64,000 nucleotides of DNA from contig DHVX01000038.1 of NCBI GenBank assembly GCA_002412885.1, positions 30,881-94,880 of the forward strand. The letters are read 5' to 3'. Shown here piece by piece: positions 35,859 through 44,928 of the stretch. Every line of letters begins with the position of its first letter. The first letter of the stretch is position 1. Source of the stretch: Bacteroidales bacterium UBA5197. GTDB taxonomy: Bacteria; Bacteroidota; Bacteroidia; Bacteroidales; Lentimicrobiaceae. The notes under the pieces were generated by a model, which was given only the letters and a program-made list of their open reading frames with translations, was not told the origin of the DNA and did not search any database. The translations under genes were made by a program, and so were the position numbers.

Positions 35859-36488
35859 ATGAAAAAAATAATTCTTACAGTTCTACTACCGCTGATGTTA
35901 GTAACTACATGTTTTATTATTTACAGTTGTTCAAAAGAATCAAAGAAGACTGAAGCGAAGAGCGAAATCTTAAAAAAATCGCAGCCATCTGCATCTATCA
36001 AATATTCTTGTGTCGGCCAGTGCAATGGTACGAATGAGGAATGCGGTATGGAATTTGATTTAACTACAAACAAGGTAAAATGTACATGTGAAGGATGTGC
36101 AATGTCTTTTGAAATTGAAAATCCTTCCGATCACAGCACAGCCACACGCGCAAATTTTGTAGAAATTGCACAGGGAATGAATAATCACATTCTAGCTACT
36201 CACCAAACAACTAATTATCTAATTACTAGCATCGTACAAACATTTTATGATCTTTCCGAAGTTTTTGAAATAATCTACACTGTTGACAGTGTATATTATT
36301 CAGTAATGGTAGTTTATGAATTTGATAGTACTGATGCATTAACTCCAAAAAAGAAAATACTAATTGACTGCTCGGGTTCATGTGCTAATTCTCCTGGAAA
36401 TTGTGTAGAAGAGTATAATTTGAGTACGGGCACGGTTAAATGTGCTTGCGAGGATGACAATTGTACAATGACGGTTAGTAATTTGTGA
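35859..36488 (+). CDS. Cys-rich lipoprotein with a duplicated cysteine module
   Basis: A 209-residue putative lipoprotein: hydrophobic signal with lipobox IIYSC, the lipidated cysteine near residue 24. Two related modules follow: CVGQCNGTNEECGMEFDL with VKCTCEGCAMSF near the N-terminus, and DCSGSCANSPGNCVEEYNL with VKCACEDDNCTMTV at the C-terminus. Each has six or so cysteines in matching spacing, suggesting disulfides or metal binding outside the cytoplasm. The region between is unassigned. It has its own promoter and terminator. Confidence 0.7.
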   Translation: MKKIILTVLLPLMLVTTCFIIYSCSKESKKTEAKSEILKKSQPSASIKYSCVGQCNGTNEECGMEFDLTTNKVKCTCEGCAMSFEIENPSDHSTATRANFVEIAQGMNNHILATHQTTNYLITSIVQTFYDLSEVFEIIYTVDSVYYSVMVVYEFDSTDALTPKKKILIDCSGSCANSPGNCVEEYNLSTGTVKCACEDDNCTMTVSNL

Positions 36489-36515
36489 AATTAGATATAC
36501 CGATATAATTAATAT

Positions 36516-36542
36516 AGCCCGGGACTTCACTCGGGCTTTTTT
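36516..36542 (+). terminator. rho-independent terminator of the Cys-rich lipoprotein gene
   Basis: AGCCCG (36516-36521) pairs with CGGGCT (36532-36537), with a ten-base loop and a run of six T (36537-36542). Confidence 0.8.
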
Positions 36543-36969
36543 GCGGGAAAGGGCCATGAATGCCACCCATCGCGAAAGCGCCTCCTTCCTGAAAGACAAA
36601 CCAATGGAAGAGAGTGGAAGGCTTAAACTGTTCGATTATCCCGGCGAACTTTTCCCGGGTATAGCGGTTCGCTTTTTCAATGGCCATACCGACGGGCAAG
36701 CCATTCCATTTATCAGTTACAAAGGCAAAACCCTTGTTTTTACAAGTGATCTACTGCCAACCGCAGCCCATCTGCCCCTTCCATGGGTAATGAGTTACGA
36801 CACCCGCCCGCTCATCACACTTGATGAAAAAGAACTCTTTCTGGATGAAGCGGTGGAAAAAGGCTATGTGTTGTTTTTTGAACACGACCTCTACACTGAA
36901 TGCTGTACGCTGGTGCGGACGGAGAAGGGGATAAAGGTGGATAAAGCGCTGAGGTTGAGTGATCTTTAG
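36541..36969 (+). pseudogene. truncated copy of the MBL hydrolase gene
   Basis: The protein from 36541 aligns with the last 145 residues of the MBL enzyme at 34587 almost without change (ESGRLKLFDYPGELFPGI, TSDLLPTAAHLPLPWVMSYD). The N-terminal half with the HxHxDH metal site is absent, and the copy starts directly behind a terminator, so it is unlikely to be expressed or active. DNA identity is so high that the duplication or a gene conversion must be recent. Confidence 0.8.
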
Positions 36970-36991
36970 TTGAACTCACTTATTCTCAGAA

Positions 36992-38149
36992 TTATTTTAG
37001 TTCGTTCATATTCCGGAAGTTGACCAACTGAACATCGCGCACTTTTTGCTCCAGGTCTCCGTCATATACCAGATATGGATCTATAGTTCTTCCTTCAAAC
37101 GTTTTATAAAATTGCGAAAATTGTTTTAAAAAATCAGGGTGAAACGTTACAGATGACTTTATTTCAATGGGCTGCAAATCCATTCCATGCCTGCGAATAA
37201 TGTCCACTTCACTATGGTTGCTATCACGATAAAAGAAAAGGTTGCTGTCGAGACCTTTGTTGAACCTCTTTTTCATCAATTCCACTACTACCATATTTTC
37301 GAATATCGCACCACGGAGTGGATCGCGGCTCAATTGATTTGCATCTTCAATCCCCAGCAGAAAACACAATAAGCCAACATCAAAAAAATATATTTTTGGG
37401 GATTTGATCATACGTTTGTTTATATTATCAGAAAATGGTTGCAATAAGAAAACAATGTATGAAGCTTCAAGAACAGCTATCCATGATTTAACAGTTCCAA
37501 CAGCAACACCAGTTTCGTTGGCTATCGCCGACAAATTAACCAGATTGCCTGCTCTTCCTGCACAAATACGGACAAAATGCTGAAACTGGCTCAGGTCATT
37601 CACCTTGATCAATTTATGAAGATCGCGTTCAATATATGTTTCGTAATAATTTCGATATGCTTTGTATGGCAAAAGATTCTGGGCATAAACACCCGGATAG
37701 AAACCTTTTAACATCAAATCATTTGTTGTGGCTTTTGTACCATCACCAATCTCTTTAAGAGATAGTGGAAGCAGTTTAATTATTGCAGTCCTGCCAGCCA
37801 GAGATTGCGTAACATTATTCATCAGAGAAAACTGATTACTCCCAGTAAGGATAAATTTTACCGAATCTCTGTTCTCATCAACCACTTGCTGCAGATAGGA
37901 TAATAATTCAGGGAGATTTTGTATTTCATCCAATATTGCTCCATTATTATTCTGCTTTAAAAACGAACGTGGATCAGAGGCTACCAATGCCCTGATATCC
38001 GGATTTTCAAAATTATAATATGGCAGGTTTCCGAAAAGGTGTTTTACCAATGTTGTTTTCCCCGACTGCCTTGGGCCGGTGATAGTTAGTACCGGATAAT
38101 GGCTTGACATTTCCAATACTTCCTTTTCAATTTCCCTGCGAAGATACAT
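36992..38149 (-). CDS. DUF4143-type ATPase (AAA_14)
   Basis: A 385-residue protein from the ATG at 38149; an ATG at 38185 lies inside the promoter palindrome and is less likely. Walker A is GPRQSGKTTL, Walker B GAILDEIQNLPELL, and a sensor block FILTGSNQF, LLPLSLKEI follows. The C-terminal DUF4143 domain has a nuclease-like patch (FYRDSNHSEVDII, QPIEIKSS). This family is abundant in Bacteroidota and its role is not established. The gene has its own regulated promoter. Confidence 0.85.
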   Translation of the reverse strand: MYLRREIEKEVLEMSSHYPVLTITGPRQSGKTTLVKHLFGNLPYYNFENPDIRALVASDPRSFLKQNNNGAILDEIQNLPELLSYLQQVVDENRDSVKFILTGSNQFSLMNNVTQSLAGRTAIIKLLPLSLKEIGDGTKATTNDLMLKGFYPGVYAQNLLPYKAYRNYYETYIERDLHKLIKVNDLSQFQHFVRICAGRAGNLVNLSAIANETGVAVGTVKSWIAVLEASYIVFLLQPFSDNINKRMIKSPKIYFFDVGLLCFLLGIEDANQLSRDPLRGAIFENMVVVELMKKRFNKGLDSNLFFYRDSNHSEVDIIRRHGMDLQPIEIKSSVTFHPDFLKQFSQFYKTFEGRTIDPYLVYDGDLEQKVRDVQLVNFRNMNELK

Positions 38150-38151
38150 TT

Positions 38152-38205
38152 TATGTATATTTTCAATTCGATTGCAAATATACATAAATTACTGCGAATT
38201 AACAA
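38152..38205 (-). promoter_or_regulatory. promoter with 11-bp perfect inverted repeat for the DUF4143 gene
   Basis: On the minus strand TTG (38205-38203), 20 bases, TATATTTG (38182-38175). The -7 element lies in one arm of a perfect inverted repeat: TATGTATATTT (38152-38162) and AAATATACATA (38176-38186), 13 bases apart and ending two bases before the start codon. A repressor bound here would block both promoter and start. Confidence 0.6.
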
Positions 38206-38265
38206 AATGCATCGGACTCTCTGCTGCTTACCTAAAGATCCGGGTTATCTATATTACTTCACCGT

Positions 38266-38748
38266 TTAATTTTTGAGTTCCGCTCTGATGTATTTGTTAT
38301 TGTCTTTGAAAAACTGCTGCGGAATTCCTGTTAAATCACTTTCTTCGCCAAGTATTTCTGAAGCGAATTGCTTGATTTTTTTGCTTTCGTCAGATCCATA
38401 ATGCTTGTTGGATAAAATATAGATCGTATCAGTATTATTCCTGAATAATCGATCCATTGACTTGCAGTCATAATTCGATGATACGTAAACTGTTTCTCTG
38501 CTTCCATTTTTATCCAGTTGCCTTAATTGCGCGAGACTATATGGGCACCAGGATGCGAATAGGTAAATAGAAGCTTCGCCTTTATGAATCATTTCTTCTG
38601 CTGTAGTCTCAATAAATGTGATTGCATATTTTTCTGAGGATAAGTCAGCCCCGCTGTACATATCGTCGGATCCACGGGTTGGTGCCATGATAATACAACT
38701 TGATGCTACAAATACAATCAGAGCAAAGAAAATAGTTTTAAAAAACAT
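38266..38748 (-). CDS. thioredoxin-like lipoprotein with a CPYS motif
   Basis: A 160-residue putative lipoprotein from the ATG at 38748 (signal FFALIVFVASSC, lipidated cysteine near 18). The core IYLFASWCPYSLAQL resembles a thioredoxin fold whose CxxC has lost the second cysteine (CPYS), so a redox role is doubtful; the later GIPQQFF contains the family's cis-proline neighbourhood. The start overlaps the upstream barrel gene by eleven bases. A decayed paralogue lies at 35449-35645. Confidence 0.65.
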   Translation of the reverse strand: MFFKTIFFALIVFVASSCIIMAPTRGSDDMYSGADLSSEKYAITFIETTAEEMIHKGEASIYLFASWCPYSLAQLRQLDKNGSRETVYVSSNYDCKSMDRLFRNNTDTIYILSNKHYGSDESKKIKQFASEILGEESDLTGIPQQFFKDNNKYIRAELKN

Positions 38749-39820
38749 AGCCAATCCGGGTTTCAAAAAATGGTTCAATTCTGTATTTCTTTTCAATATT
38801 ATAACTGATTTTAGGGCCAACTGCCCCTTCAAAAATGAAATGCCTTGAAAAAGATCGTCTCAAACCCCATTTTGGGATGAGATTAATCTGCCAATAGTTT
38901 GCAACATTTTCTTTAACCCACAATTTTCCAAAAGACAATTCCCCCGAGAGATAATCAGAAGAATTATTCGTAACATTTTGCCCTCGTGACCTTCTTTTAT
39001 TGTAACCATAGTAGTAACGTGGCTCAATTTTAATCTGAGGTACAAAATATACATCCTCACTAAATAATCCTAAAATCTCTTTTGCTGATAATTCAAAGTT
39101 AATGACTGTTTTAACACCAATTGCTTTTTCATAAGAGTATGACCAACTATTTGGCGTATCCATTTTTATTATATGAAAGGATTGAACATGTTCAGGTGAA
39201 TAAACACTGATTGAATTTGTTACAGATGATTTGAACGGTATGATATAATTTAACCCAATACCAGTTCCAAGATATGAAATAGTGCTATAAACATTAATAT
39301 TTGTATTATTAGGTCTATCTATTAAATCGGAATTAAGACGAAAAAGGATTTCCAGCGAAAACTTGCCATTGCCTATCCCTTGAGCCATAAACCAATTAAT
39401 ACCTATCCCATAACCAACCTGAAAAAAATTAAAAACTTTCATCTCGGGCTCAAAAACCTTTGTGTGCCCATATTGAATCCCTGTTTCAAGAAATAATAGA
39501 TTCTTTTTAGTGAAATAATATCTTATTCCCGGAGACAGGGAATAAAGTGCTGAACCCCGGAAATTTTCAGTAAAAGTAGAACTTGCGCGGGCGTAGTTAA
39601 AACCTATAAATGGCATAAATCGGGATGAAGCAAAATATCCGGCTCTTGGGTGAAATATATATTGAAAATACCTCTCCGGAGAGTCTTCTGTATAACTAAA
39701 TGAGGAGCTAGTTCCTAAACCAAAGAGAAATTTACCCCGAAGGTTGGTTGTATCAATTTGTGATGAGAGACTTGTAGTAAAAGTCACCAATAGAACCAGC
39801 ATTAAAAATCTTGACTTCAT
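38738..39820 (-). CDS. outer-membrane beta-barrel-like protein
   Basis: A 360-residue protein with a signal peptide (cleavage near SSQ, residue 21) and a long series of alternating aromatic/polar strands (YFASSRFMPFIGFNY, ALYSLSPGIRYYF, VGYGIGINWFMAQ), ending in an aromatic-hydrophobic strand FETRIGYVF typical for barrels. No enzymatic motif. It overlaps the lipoprotein gene behind it by eleven bases, so the two form an envelope pair. Confidence 0.7.
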   Translation of the reverse strand: MKSRFLMLVLLVTFTTSLSSQIDTTNLRGKFLFGLGTSSSFSYTEDSPERYFQYIFHPRAGYFASSRFMPFIGFNYARASSTFTENFRGSALYSLSPGIRYYFTKKNLLFLETGIQYGHTKVFEPEMKVFNFFQVGYGIGINWFMAQGIGNGKFSLEILFRLNSDLIDRPNNTNINVYSTISYLGTGIGLNYIIPFKSSVTNSISVYSPEHVQSFHIIKMDTPNSWSYSYEKAIGVKTVINFELSAKEILGLFSEDVYFVPQIKIEPRYYYGYNKRRSRGQNVTNNSSDYLSGELSFGKLWVKENVANYWQINLIPKWGLRRSFSRHFIFEGAVGPKISYNIEKKYRIEPFFETRIGYVF

Positions 39821-39987
39821 ATTTTGTAATTATTAATTATGTATAGTTAAATGCCCGCAAATTATGAATATATACATCTGCAAGACAAATCTACATAAAA
39901 TGCAAAGCCAATAGGAAGTTTCTTGATCAGTAAGGTGTTAAAAAAGCTTAACTTTTTATAAACCTGTTTTATACTTACTTTTGTTTT

Positions 39988-40305
39988 GTGAAAGAATCAA
40001 CAAATAAAATCCTGAATCTGATCAGGGACAGTGTCAGTCAGATTGATCCGCAGGCTGAAATTATCCTGGACGGAAGTCGTGCACGCGGTGATGAGCAAAC
40101 AGATTCCGACTGGGATATCCTGATTCTGATTGACGATGAAGCTACTTTTGATCGTGAAAGAACTTTCAGGCATCATCTTTATGACCTTGAACTTAGTTTG
40201 GGAGAGGCATTTTCAGTTTTTGTTTTTAACAGGATTGAGTGGAATGCCAGATTTAAAGTTACCGACTTTTACCATAATGTTGTTAGCGAAGGTATTGCAA
40301 TATGA
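39988..40305 (+). CDS. minimal nucleotidyltransferase (MNT/MntA-type antitoxin)
   Basis: A 105-residue nucleotidyltransferase starting with GTG. The signature GSRARGDEQTDSDWDILI (G-S with the D-x-D pair) is typical of MntA, which silences a HEPN toxin by AMP transfer. A reading frame of 22 codons starts at 40302 in the usual ATGA overlap (MNERISNYL), but it stops after 69 bases, so the HEPN partner is missing or reduced to a stub. Confidence 0.8.
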   Translation: MKESTNKILNLIRDSVSQIDPQAEIILDGSRARGDEQTDSDWDILILIDDEATFDRERTFRHHLYDLELSLGEAFSVFVFNRIEWNARFKVTDFYHNVVSEGIAI

Positions 40306-40535
40306 ATGAGAGGATTAGTAACTACCTCTCCATTCTTTTTCTTCAAAAGAAATTCAACTTCCAAAAATAAATATTGTAGTTTCTACTCAGTTATTTTTAT
40401 TTATATATTTGATACCTTGAACTTCTGTACAAAAGTTCCGCTTTGGAATTTGTTTTGTTGGATAGAGATGCCTATTGATCTTCCTGACCAGAAAATTTTA
40501 ATAATACGATAGTAATTTCTATAAACCGTTTTTAT

Positions 40536-42428
40536 ATGAATCCGAAATTCAATATTACCCTAAAAACTATTCTGTTTTCAGATTTGCTGACTGACATTAA
40601 CCGTAGGACAATCAAGCAGAAAATCGTTGGTATTTTACTGAAAATCTTTCTTGTTTCGATTTTCTTATCCACATTTCAATCCTGTGACCTGAAGCTGGAT
40701 GAGGAGTTTGAGATTCCAGGTGTTGCTCTTGATGATTCAATTGTGGGAATAACGGATCAGTACAAATTTCTGGAAGTTGATACCTTGTACTTTACACCGG
40801 GACAAAATATGTCCTTCTATTTAAAATTTAAACAGGAACAAGTTGATTATTACCGTTATATAGAATCTGTTGAGTTTTTACTTAATGGTAGTGAATTTAA
40901 GCCCAATAATGGATACAACTATAATTTTACAATGCCGGATATCCCAGCGACATATTATCTTACCGCTAAAATAAATTGCTCTGTCAGAATAGGGAATATT
41001 GCAAATATTACCGGTCTTGAAAGCTATTTATTTGAGAAGAATTGGGTTTTGATTATATATGAATTTGAAAATCAATCTCCTTCTTATGTTAATTATTCTT
41101 TTGTAGACGGAAGATTAAAGATTGAATGGGAAAAATGCCCTCTTCCTTTTATTAAGGGATACAGGTTTTATGACGTAACTTACGAAAATAATCCCAGTTT
41201 GGTGGGGAAAACCGATTTTAATTACTTGATTGATTCTGCTTACAGAGGTTATTCTGGTTATAGAAAAATCAGGGCAGTAACCAGAGGAAACTCTGAAATT
41301 GCGTGGGGAAGTTATTCTACTGAAGGGCCTTTCCCACAAATGACTGTTATCACAAGCACAGATCCATGTGAAAAAAGAAAGGTGTTCTGGAATGTGCCAA
41401 AATACTATAACAATGTCGCTTCAACCCAATTTTATATAAACGATGTATTGTATTCTACATCATTTGATGTTTACGACACAGTCCGGTTCATTGATAATAC
41501 ATCTATTGGCAATACTGATCAAATACACATTCATTTTACAGGATCGCAAAGCAATAATCAACAAAGTTTCGCATATTCAGCAGTTAAAGCAACAGCACTT
41601 TCAGGGTACAAATACTCTTCAGAGACATACTCTAGAGTATTTCCTGCAACTGACATCTTATTTCTAAACTTAGAACAAGAAAAATATCTCATTTCATATT
41701 TATCTTCAGGGGTTTCTACAGGTGACACTTTGATTATAAATAGCTTTAAAAACTCAAGTTTTACAACCTCTCCTGATGGGACTAAATTTGCATTTCTTAC
41801 CAATTCCGGTGAGATAAAATATGGTGAGGTAAATAATCTTAATCAATTAATAACCACACCTTCTTTTACCAACAGTAGTTTGCTAAAGATATCAGATAAC
41901 GGGATCGCTTGTGTAAAGTCTGGTAGTTATTCGTTAATGTTTTATGATTTGAATTCAATGGTATCAATTGAGTCATTCAATTTAGATACTCAGATAGAAA
42001 AAATAATTGACTTTTCATCAAATGCAGAAAACTTTAGTGTAAAAACATGGAATACCGATATTGTTTATAAACGTATAAATGGAATTTTAAACAAATTACA
42101 TGAGTTCCCTCTCATTTATTATTCCATAGTAAAATTTGACCATCTAAACCCTGAACAATTTTTTTATTGGGATAGACAAGTCTTTTCTTGCAGAAATATT
42201 AATAACTCAGAGATTAATTATAGCTATTCTCTAATCGGTGACGAGATTTTACATGTAGATATTGCAAACAACAGAATGTTGGTTATAGTGGGAAGCAGCT
42301 TTCGTATTACCAGAATTACAGATGGTGCAATTTTGAATGAAATACCATTTATTGGTAATTGTTTTGAAAATAGTTCCATTCTTGTTGGAAATAGAATTGT
42401 TTTTAATTCATTAATTCATTGTTTTTAA
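40536..42428 (+). CDS. large lipoprotein of unknown function
   Basis: A 630-residue putative lipoprotein: a late hydrophobic signal (VGILLKIFLVSIFLSTFQSC) with the lipidated cysteine near 50. Around residues 180-270 it has a fibronectin-like stretch (LKIEWEKCPLPFIKGYRFYDV), followed by short repeats that could be beta-propeller blades (TSPDGTKFAFLTNSG, MLVIVGSSFRITRI). No enzyme motif. The next gene overlaps its end and encodes a barrel protein, so both probably work at the cell surface. Confidence 0.6.
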   Translation: MNPKFNITLKTILFSDLLTDINRRTIKQKIVGILLKIFLVSIFLSTFQSCDLKLDEEFEIPGVALDDSIVGITDQYKFLEVDTLYFTPGQNMSFYLKFKQEQVDYYRYIESVEFLLNGSEFKPNNGYNYNFTMPDIPATYYLTAKINCSVRIGNIANITGLESYLFEKNWVLIIYEFENQSPSYVNYSFVDGRLKIEWEKCPLPFIKGYRFYDVTYENNPSLVGKTDFNYLIDSAYRGYSGYRKIRAVTRGNSEIAWGSYSTEGPFPQMTVITSTDPCEKRKVFWNVPKYYNNVASTQFYINDVLYSTSFDVYDTVRFIDNTSIGNTDQIHIHFTGSQSNNQQSFAYSAVKATALSGYKYSSETYSRVFPATDILFLNLEQEKYLISYLSSGVSTGDTLIINSFKNSSFTTSPDGTKFAFLTNSGEIKYGEVNNLNQLITTPSFTNSSLLKISDNGIACVKSGSYSLMFYDLNSMVSIESFNLDTQIEKIIDFSSNAENFSVKTWNTDIVYKRINGILNKLHEFPLIYYSIVKFDHLNPEQFFYWDRQVFSCRNINNSEINYSYSLIGDEILHVDIANNRMLVIVGSSFRITRITDGAILNEIPFIGNCFENSSILVGNRIVFNSLIHCF

Positions 42429-42439
42429 GGCCATTTGCT

Positions 42440-43156
42440 ATGAGAAAAATAACTCTTCTTGCTGTCATAACCTTATCCTCAATTCTGTTTGTAAATAGTC
42501 AAAATATAAATATTGGCTTGTCCGCTGGTGTTTCATTTCCCAAAATGCAGTCATCCAGGTCACAAATGGAAGGGAAACTAAAAGTATTGCCATTTGAAGC
42601 AAAAATAACTGATAACTTCCCGGCCTGGATAGAATATAAAGCTGAATATTATAGGGATTTTGATGATTATATGCTTGGTTTTTATATTGTAAGAAACTCA
42701 ACCGGGGGTAGAATCTCATCAAAAGACTTTTCGGCCAACTATCACTTTGATGTGAAAATGAGAAATAATGTACTTGGATTCAACACAAAACTTCTATTGG
42801 ATGAATATAAGCAAACCCGTTTCTTTTTCTGTATTGGAGGAGGGATCGAACACTTGAAAACGGATTTATATGAAGCAATGGAACTGTTGGGAAATAATAA
42901 AAAAGTTGTTTATTTAGATGCCAGCAAAAAGAAGGAAAGTTTCCATGCCATATTTGGTCTAACTACTGAAGTTAAATTGTCCAAAAAGATAATGGCTTCA
43001 GCTTATTTTCATTATTATTTTTCATCTACACGAAAGGAAATAGCATCATATAATACTTCCTTCGATTATAATTACCATTTATCCCCAAAGTGGAATGGAT
43101 TGAGGAGCGGGTTATCGGTTTTTTTCATTTTCCCTGATAAAAAGGATACCCAATAA
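42440..43156 (+). CDS. outer-membrane beta-barrel-like protein
   Basis: A 238-residue protein from the ATG at 42440, eleven bases after the stop of the lipoprotein gene. It has a signal peptide (LLAVITLSSILFVNS) and amphipathic strands (INIGLSAGVSFPK, NVLGFNTKLLLD, KIMASAYFHYYFSS), ending in SGLSVFFIFP. Typical for small eight-stranded barrels; no function recognised. Confidence 0.6.
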   Translation: MRKITLLAVITLSSILFVNSQNINIGLSAGVSFPKMQSSRSQMEGKLKVLPFEAKITDNFPAWIEYKAEYYRDFDDYMLGFYIVRNSTGGRISSKDFSANYHFDVKMRNNVLGFNTKLLLDEYKQTRFFFCIGGGIEHLKTDLYEAMELLGNNKKVVYLDASKKKESFHAIFGLTTEVKLSKKIMASAYFHYYFSSTRKEIASYNTSFDYNYHLSPKWNGLRSGLSVFFIFPDKKDTQ

Positions 43157-43313
43157 TTTAGCACCACAAAACAACCGTTTTTATCCAGATTTTGTTAATC
43201 TGTTAAGGAATTGATTTCAGCAATCAACTCTTGCCTTTGGTATGGTTTATTTTGTTGTAATTTTAATATCTTAGCCATTTATACCAGTCCGTTAACTTTA
43301 AACCCTTCCAGCT

Positions 43314-44921
43314 TTGTACAGGATAGAATCTAAAATTGACACAAAATCGGCGGAATTCCGCTCAAATTTTGAAGCCTACCAGCAACTGCTGGGGCAATAC
43401 AGGCAGCGCATGGCCGATACCATTCACGGTGCGCCTGAACAAGCGGTTAAAAAACATAAAGAACGAGGCAAACTGCTTGCCCGCGAACGGATTGATCTGT
43501 TGGTTGACCCCAACACACCGTTTCTTGAACTTTCGACCATGGCGGCCAACGGCATTCACAACAATGAGTTTCCTTCAGCCGGAATCATAACCGGCATTGG
43601 TGTAGTTCATGGCCGCGAAACCATGATTGTGGCGAACGATGCCACCATTAAAGGGGGAACTTATGTACAGGAAACCATAAAAAAACACGTCCGGGCTCAG
43701 GAAATTGCCATGGAAAACCACCTTCCCTGCGTGTATATGGTGGATTCGGGCGGCGTTTTCCTTCCGGAACAGTCAAAGGTTTTTCCGGATAAATATGATT
43801 TCGGGCGGTTTTTCTTCAATCAGGCGCGTATGTCGGCTGAAGGGATTCCGCAAATCGCCATTGTGATGGGTAGTTGCACAGCCGGTGGCGCATACGTGCC
43901 AGCCATGAGCGACGAAACCATTATTGTGCGCAATCAGGGAACCATTTTTATTGGAGGTCCACCTTTGGTAAAAGCCGCAACCGGCGAAGAAGTCACCGCC
44001 GAAGAGCTGGGCGGTGCGGATGTTCATACCAGCATTTCCGGAGTTGCCGATCATTTGGCTGAGAATGACCAGCATGCCATTCGCATCTGCCGCGATATTT
44101 TCCGCACTTTTAAAGTTGCTGACCGACAGCCTCTTGATCTTCAGCCCATCGAAGAGCCCTATTACAATCCCAAAGAATTATACGGCATTGCTCCGCTTGA
44201 CCTGCGCAAACCGGTTGACTCAAAAGAAATCATTGCCCGGATTGTTGATGGCAGCCGTTTTCATGAATTCAAAGCCCGTTATGCCCCTACCCTCACCACC
44301 GGATTTGCACATATTATGGGTTTCCCCGTTGGAATTCTGGCCAACAACGGCGTGCTTTTCGGCGAAACAGCACTAAAAGGAGCTCACTTTATCGAACTGT
44401 GCACCTCACGAAAAGTTCCTATCCTGTTTTTACAGAACATCACCGGTTTTATTGTTGGCCGTGAATATGAACGCCGGGGCATTGCCCGCGATGGAGCGAA
44501 ACTGGTTCACGCAGTAGCTAACGCCCGTGTCCCGAAATTTACCGTGGTTTTCGGTGGCAGTTTTGGTGCAGGTAATTATGCTATGGCTGGCCGGGCTTAT
44601 GAACCACGGCTTTTGTTTATGTGGCCAAATGCTAAAATTTCGGTGATGGGCGGAGAGCAGGCTGCCGGGGTTCTGATCACTGTAAAGGAAGATCAACTCA
44701 AAGCAAAAGGAAAAACTTTGCCCGATGCTGAACGCGAAGCACTTCGCCAATCGATCCTGAAAAAATACGAAGAAGAAGGCTCAGCATACTACAGCACCGC
44801 CCGACTGTGGGATGACGGTATTATTGACCCGGTTGATACCCGGAAGATTCTGGCAATGGGCATTTCAGCTTCGATGAATAAGCATTGGGAGGAGACGAGG
44901 TATGGGGTGTTTAGGATGTAG
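43314..44921 (+). CDS. mccB: methylcrotonyl-CoA carboxylase beta (carboxyltransferase) subunit
   Basis: A 535-residue carboxyltransferase. The N-terminus FRSNFEAYQQLLGQYR and the block VYMVDSGGVFLPEQ, then GSCTAGGAYVPAMSDE, are specific to the methylcrotonyl/geranyl-type beta subunits rather than the propionyl type. It carboxylates 3-methylcrotonyl-CoA in leucine degradation with the alpha subunit at 46852. No ATG precedes the conserved N-terminus: the frame opens at 43302 and a TTG at 43314 is the only candidate start. It is the first gene of a five-gene pathway cluster. Confidence 0.9.
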   Translation: MYRIESKIDTKSAEFRSNFEAYQQLLGQYRQRMADTIHGAPEQAVKKHKERGKLLARERIDLLVDPNTPFLELSTMAANGIHNNEFPSAGIITGIGVVHGRETMIVANDATIKGGTYVQETIKKHVRAQEIAMENHLPCVYMVDSGGVFLPEQSKVFPDKYDFGRFFFNQARMSAEGIPQIAIVMGSCTAGGAYVPAMSDETIIVRNQGTIFIGGPPLVKAATGEEVTAEELGGADVHTSISGVADHLAENDQHAIRICRDIFRTFKVADRQPLDLQPIEEPYYNPKELYGIAPLDLRKPVDSKEIIARIVDGSRFHEFKARYAPTLTTGFAHIMGFPVGILANNGVLFGETALKGAHFIELCTSRKVPILFLQNITGFIVGREYERRGIARDGAKLVHAVANARVPKFTVVFGGSFGAGNYAMAGRAYEPRLLFMWPNAKISVMGGEQAAGVLITVKEDQLKAKGKTLPDAEREALRQSILKKYEEEGSAYYSTARLWDDGIIDPVDTRKILAMGISASMNKHWEETRYGVFRM

Positions 44922-44928
44922 ACGGATG

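Noticed and set aside
36541..36969. A functional small hydrolase
   Set aside because: It lacks the HxHxDH metal site and follows directly on a terminator; treated as a truncated copy.
38266..38748. Active thiol-disulfide oxidoreductase
   Set aside because: The CxxC site reads CPYS, so the resolving cysteine is missing; only the fold resemblance is reported.
40302..40370. HEPN toxin gene behind the MNT nucleotidyltransferase
   Set aside because: Only 22 codons before a stop; the N-terminus MNERISNYL is suggestive but too short to call a gene or a certain relic.
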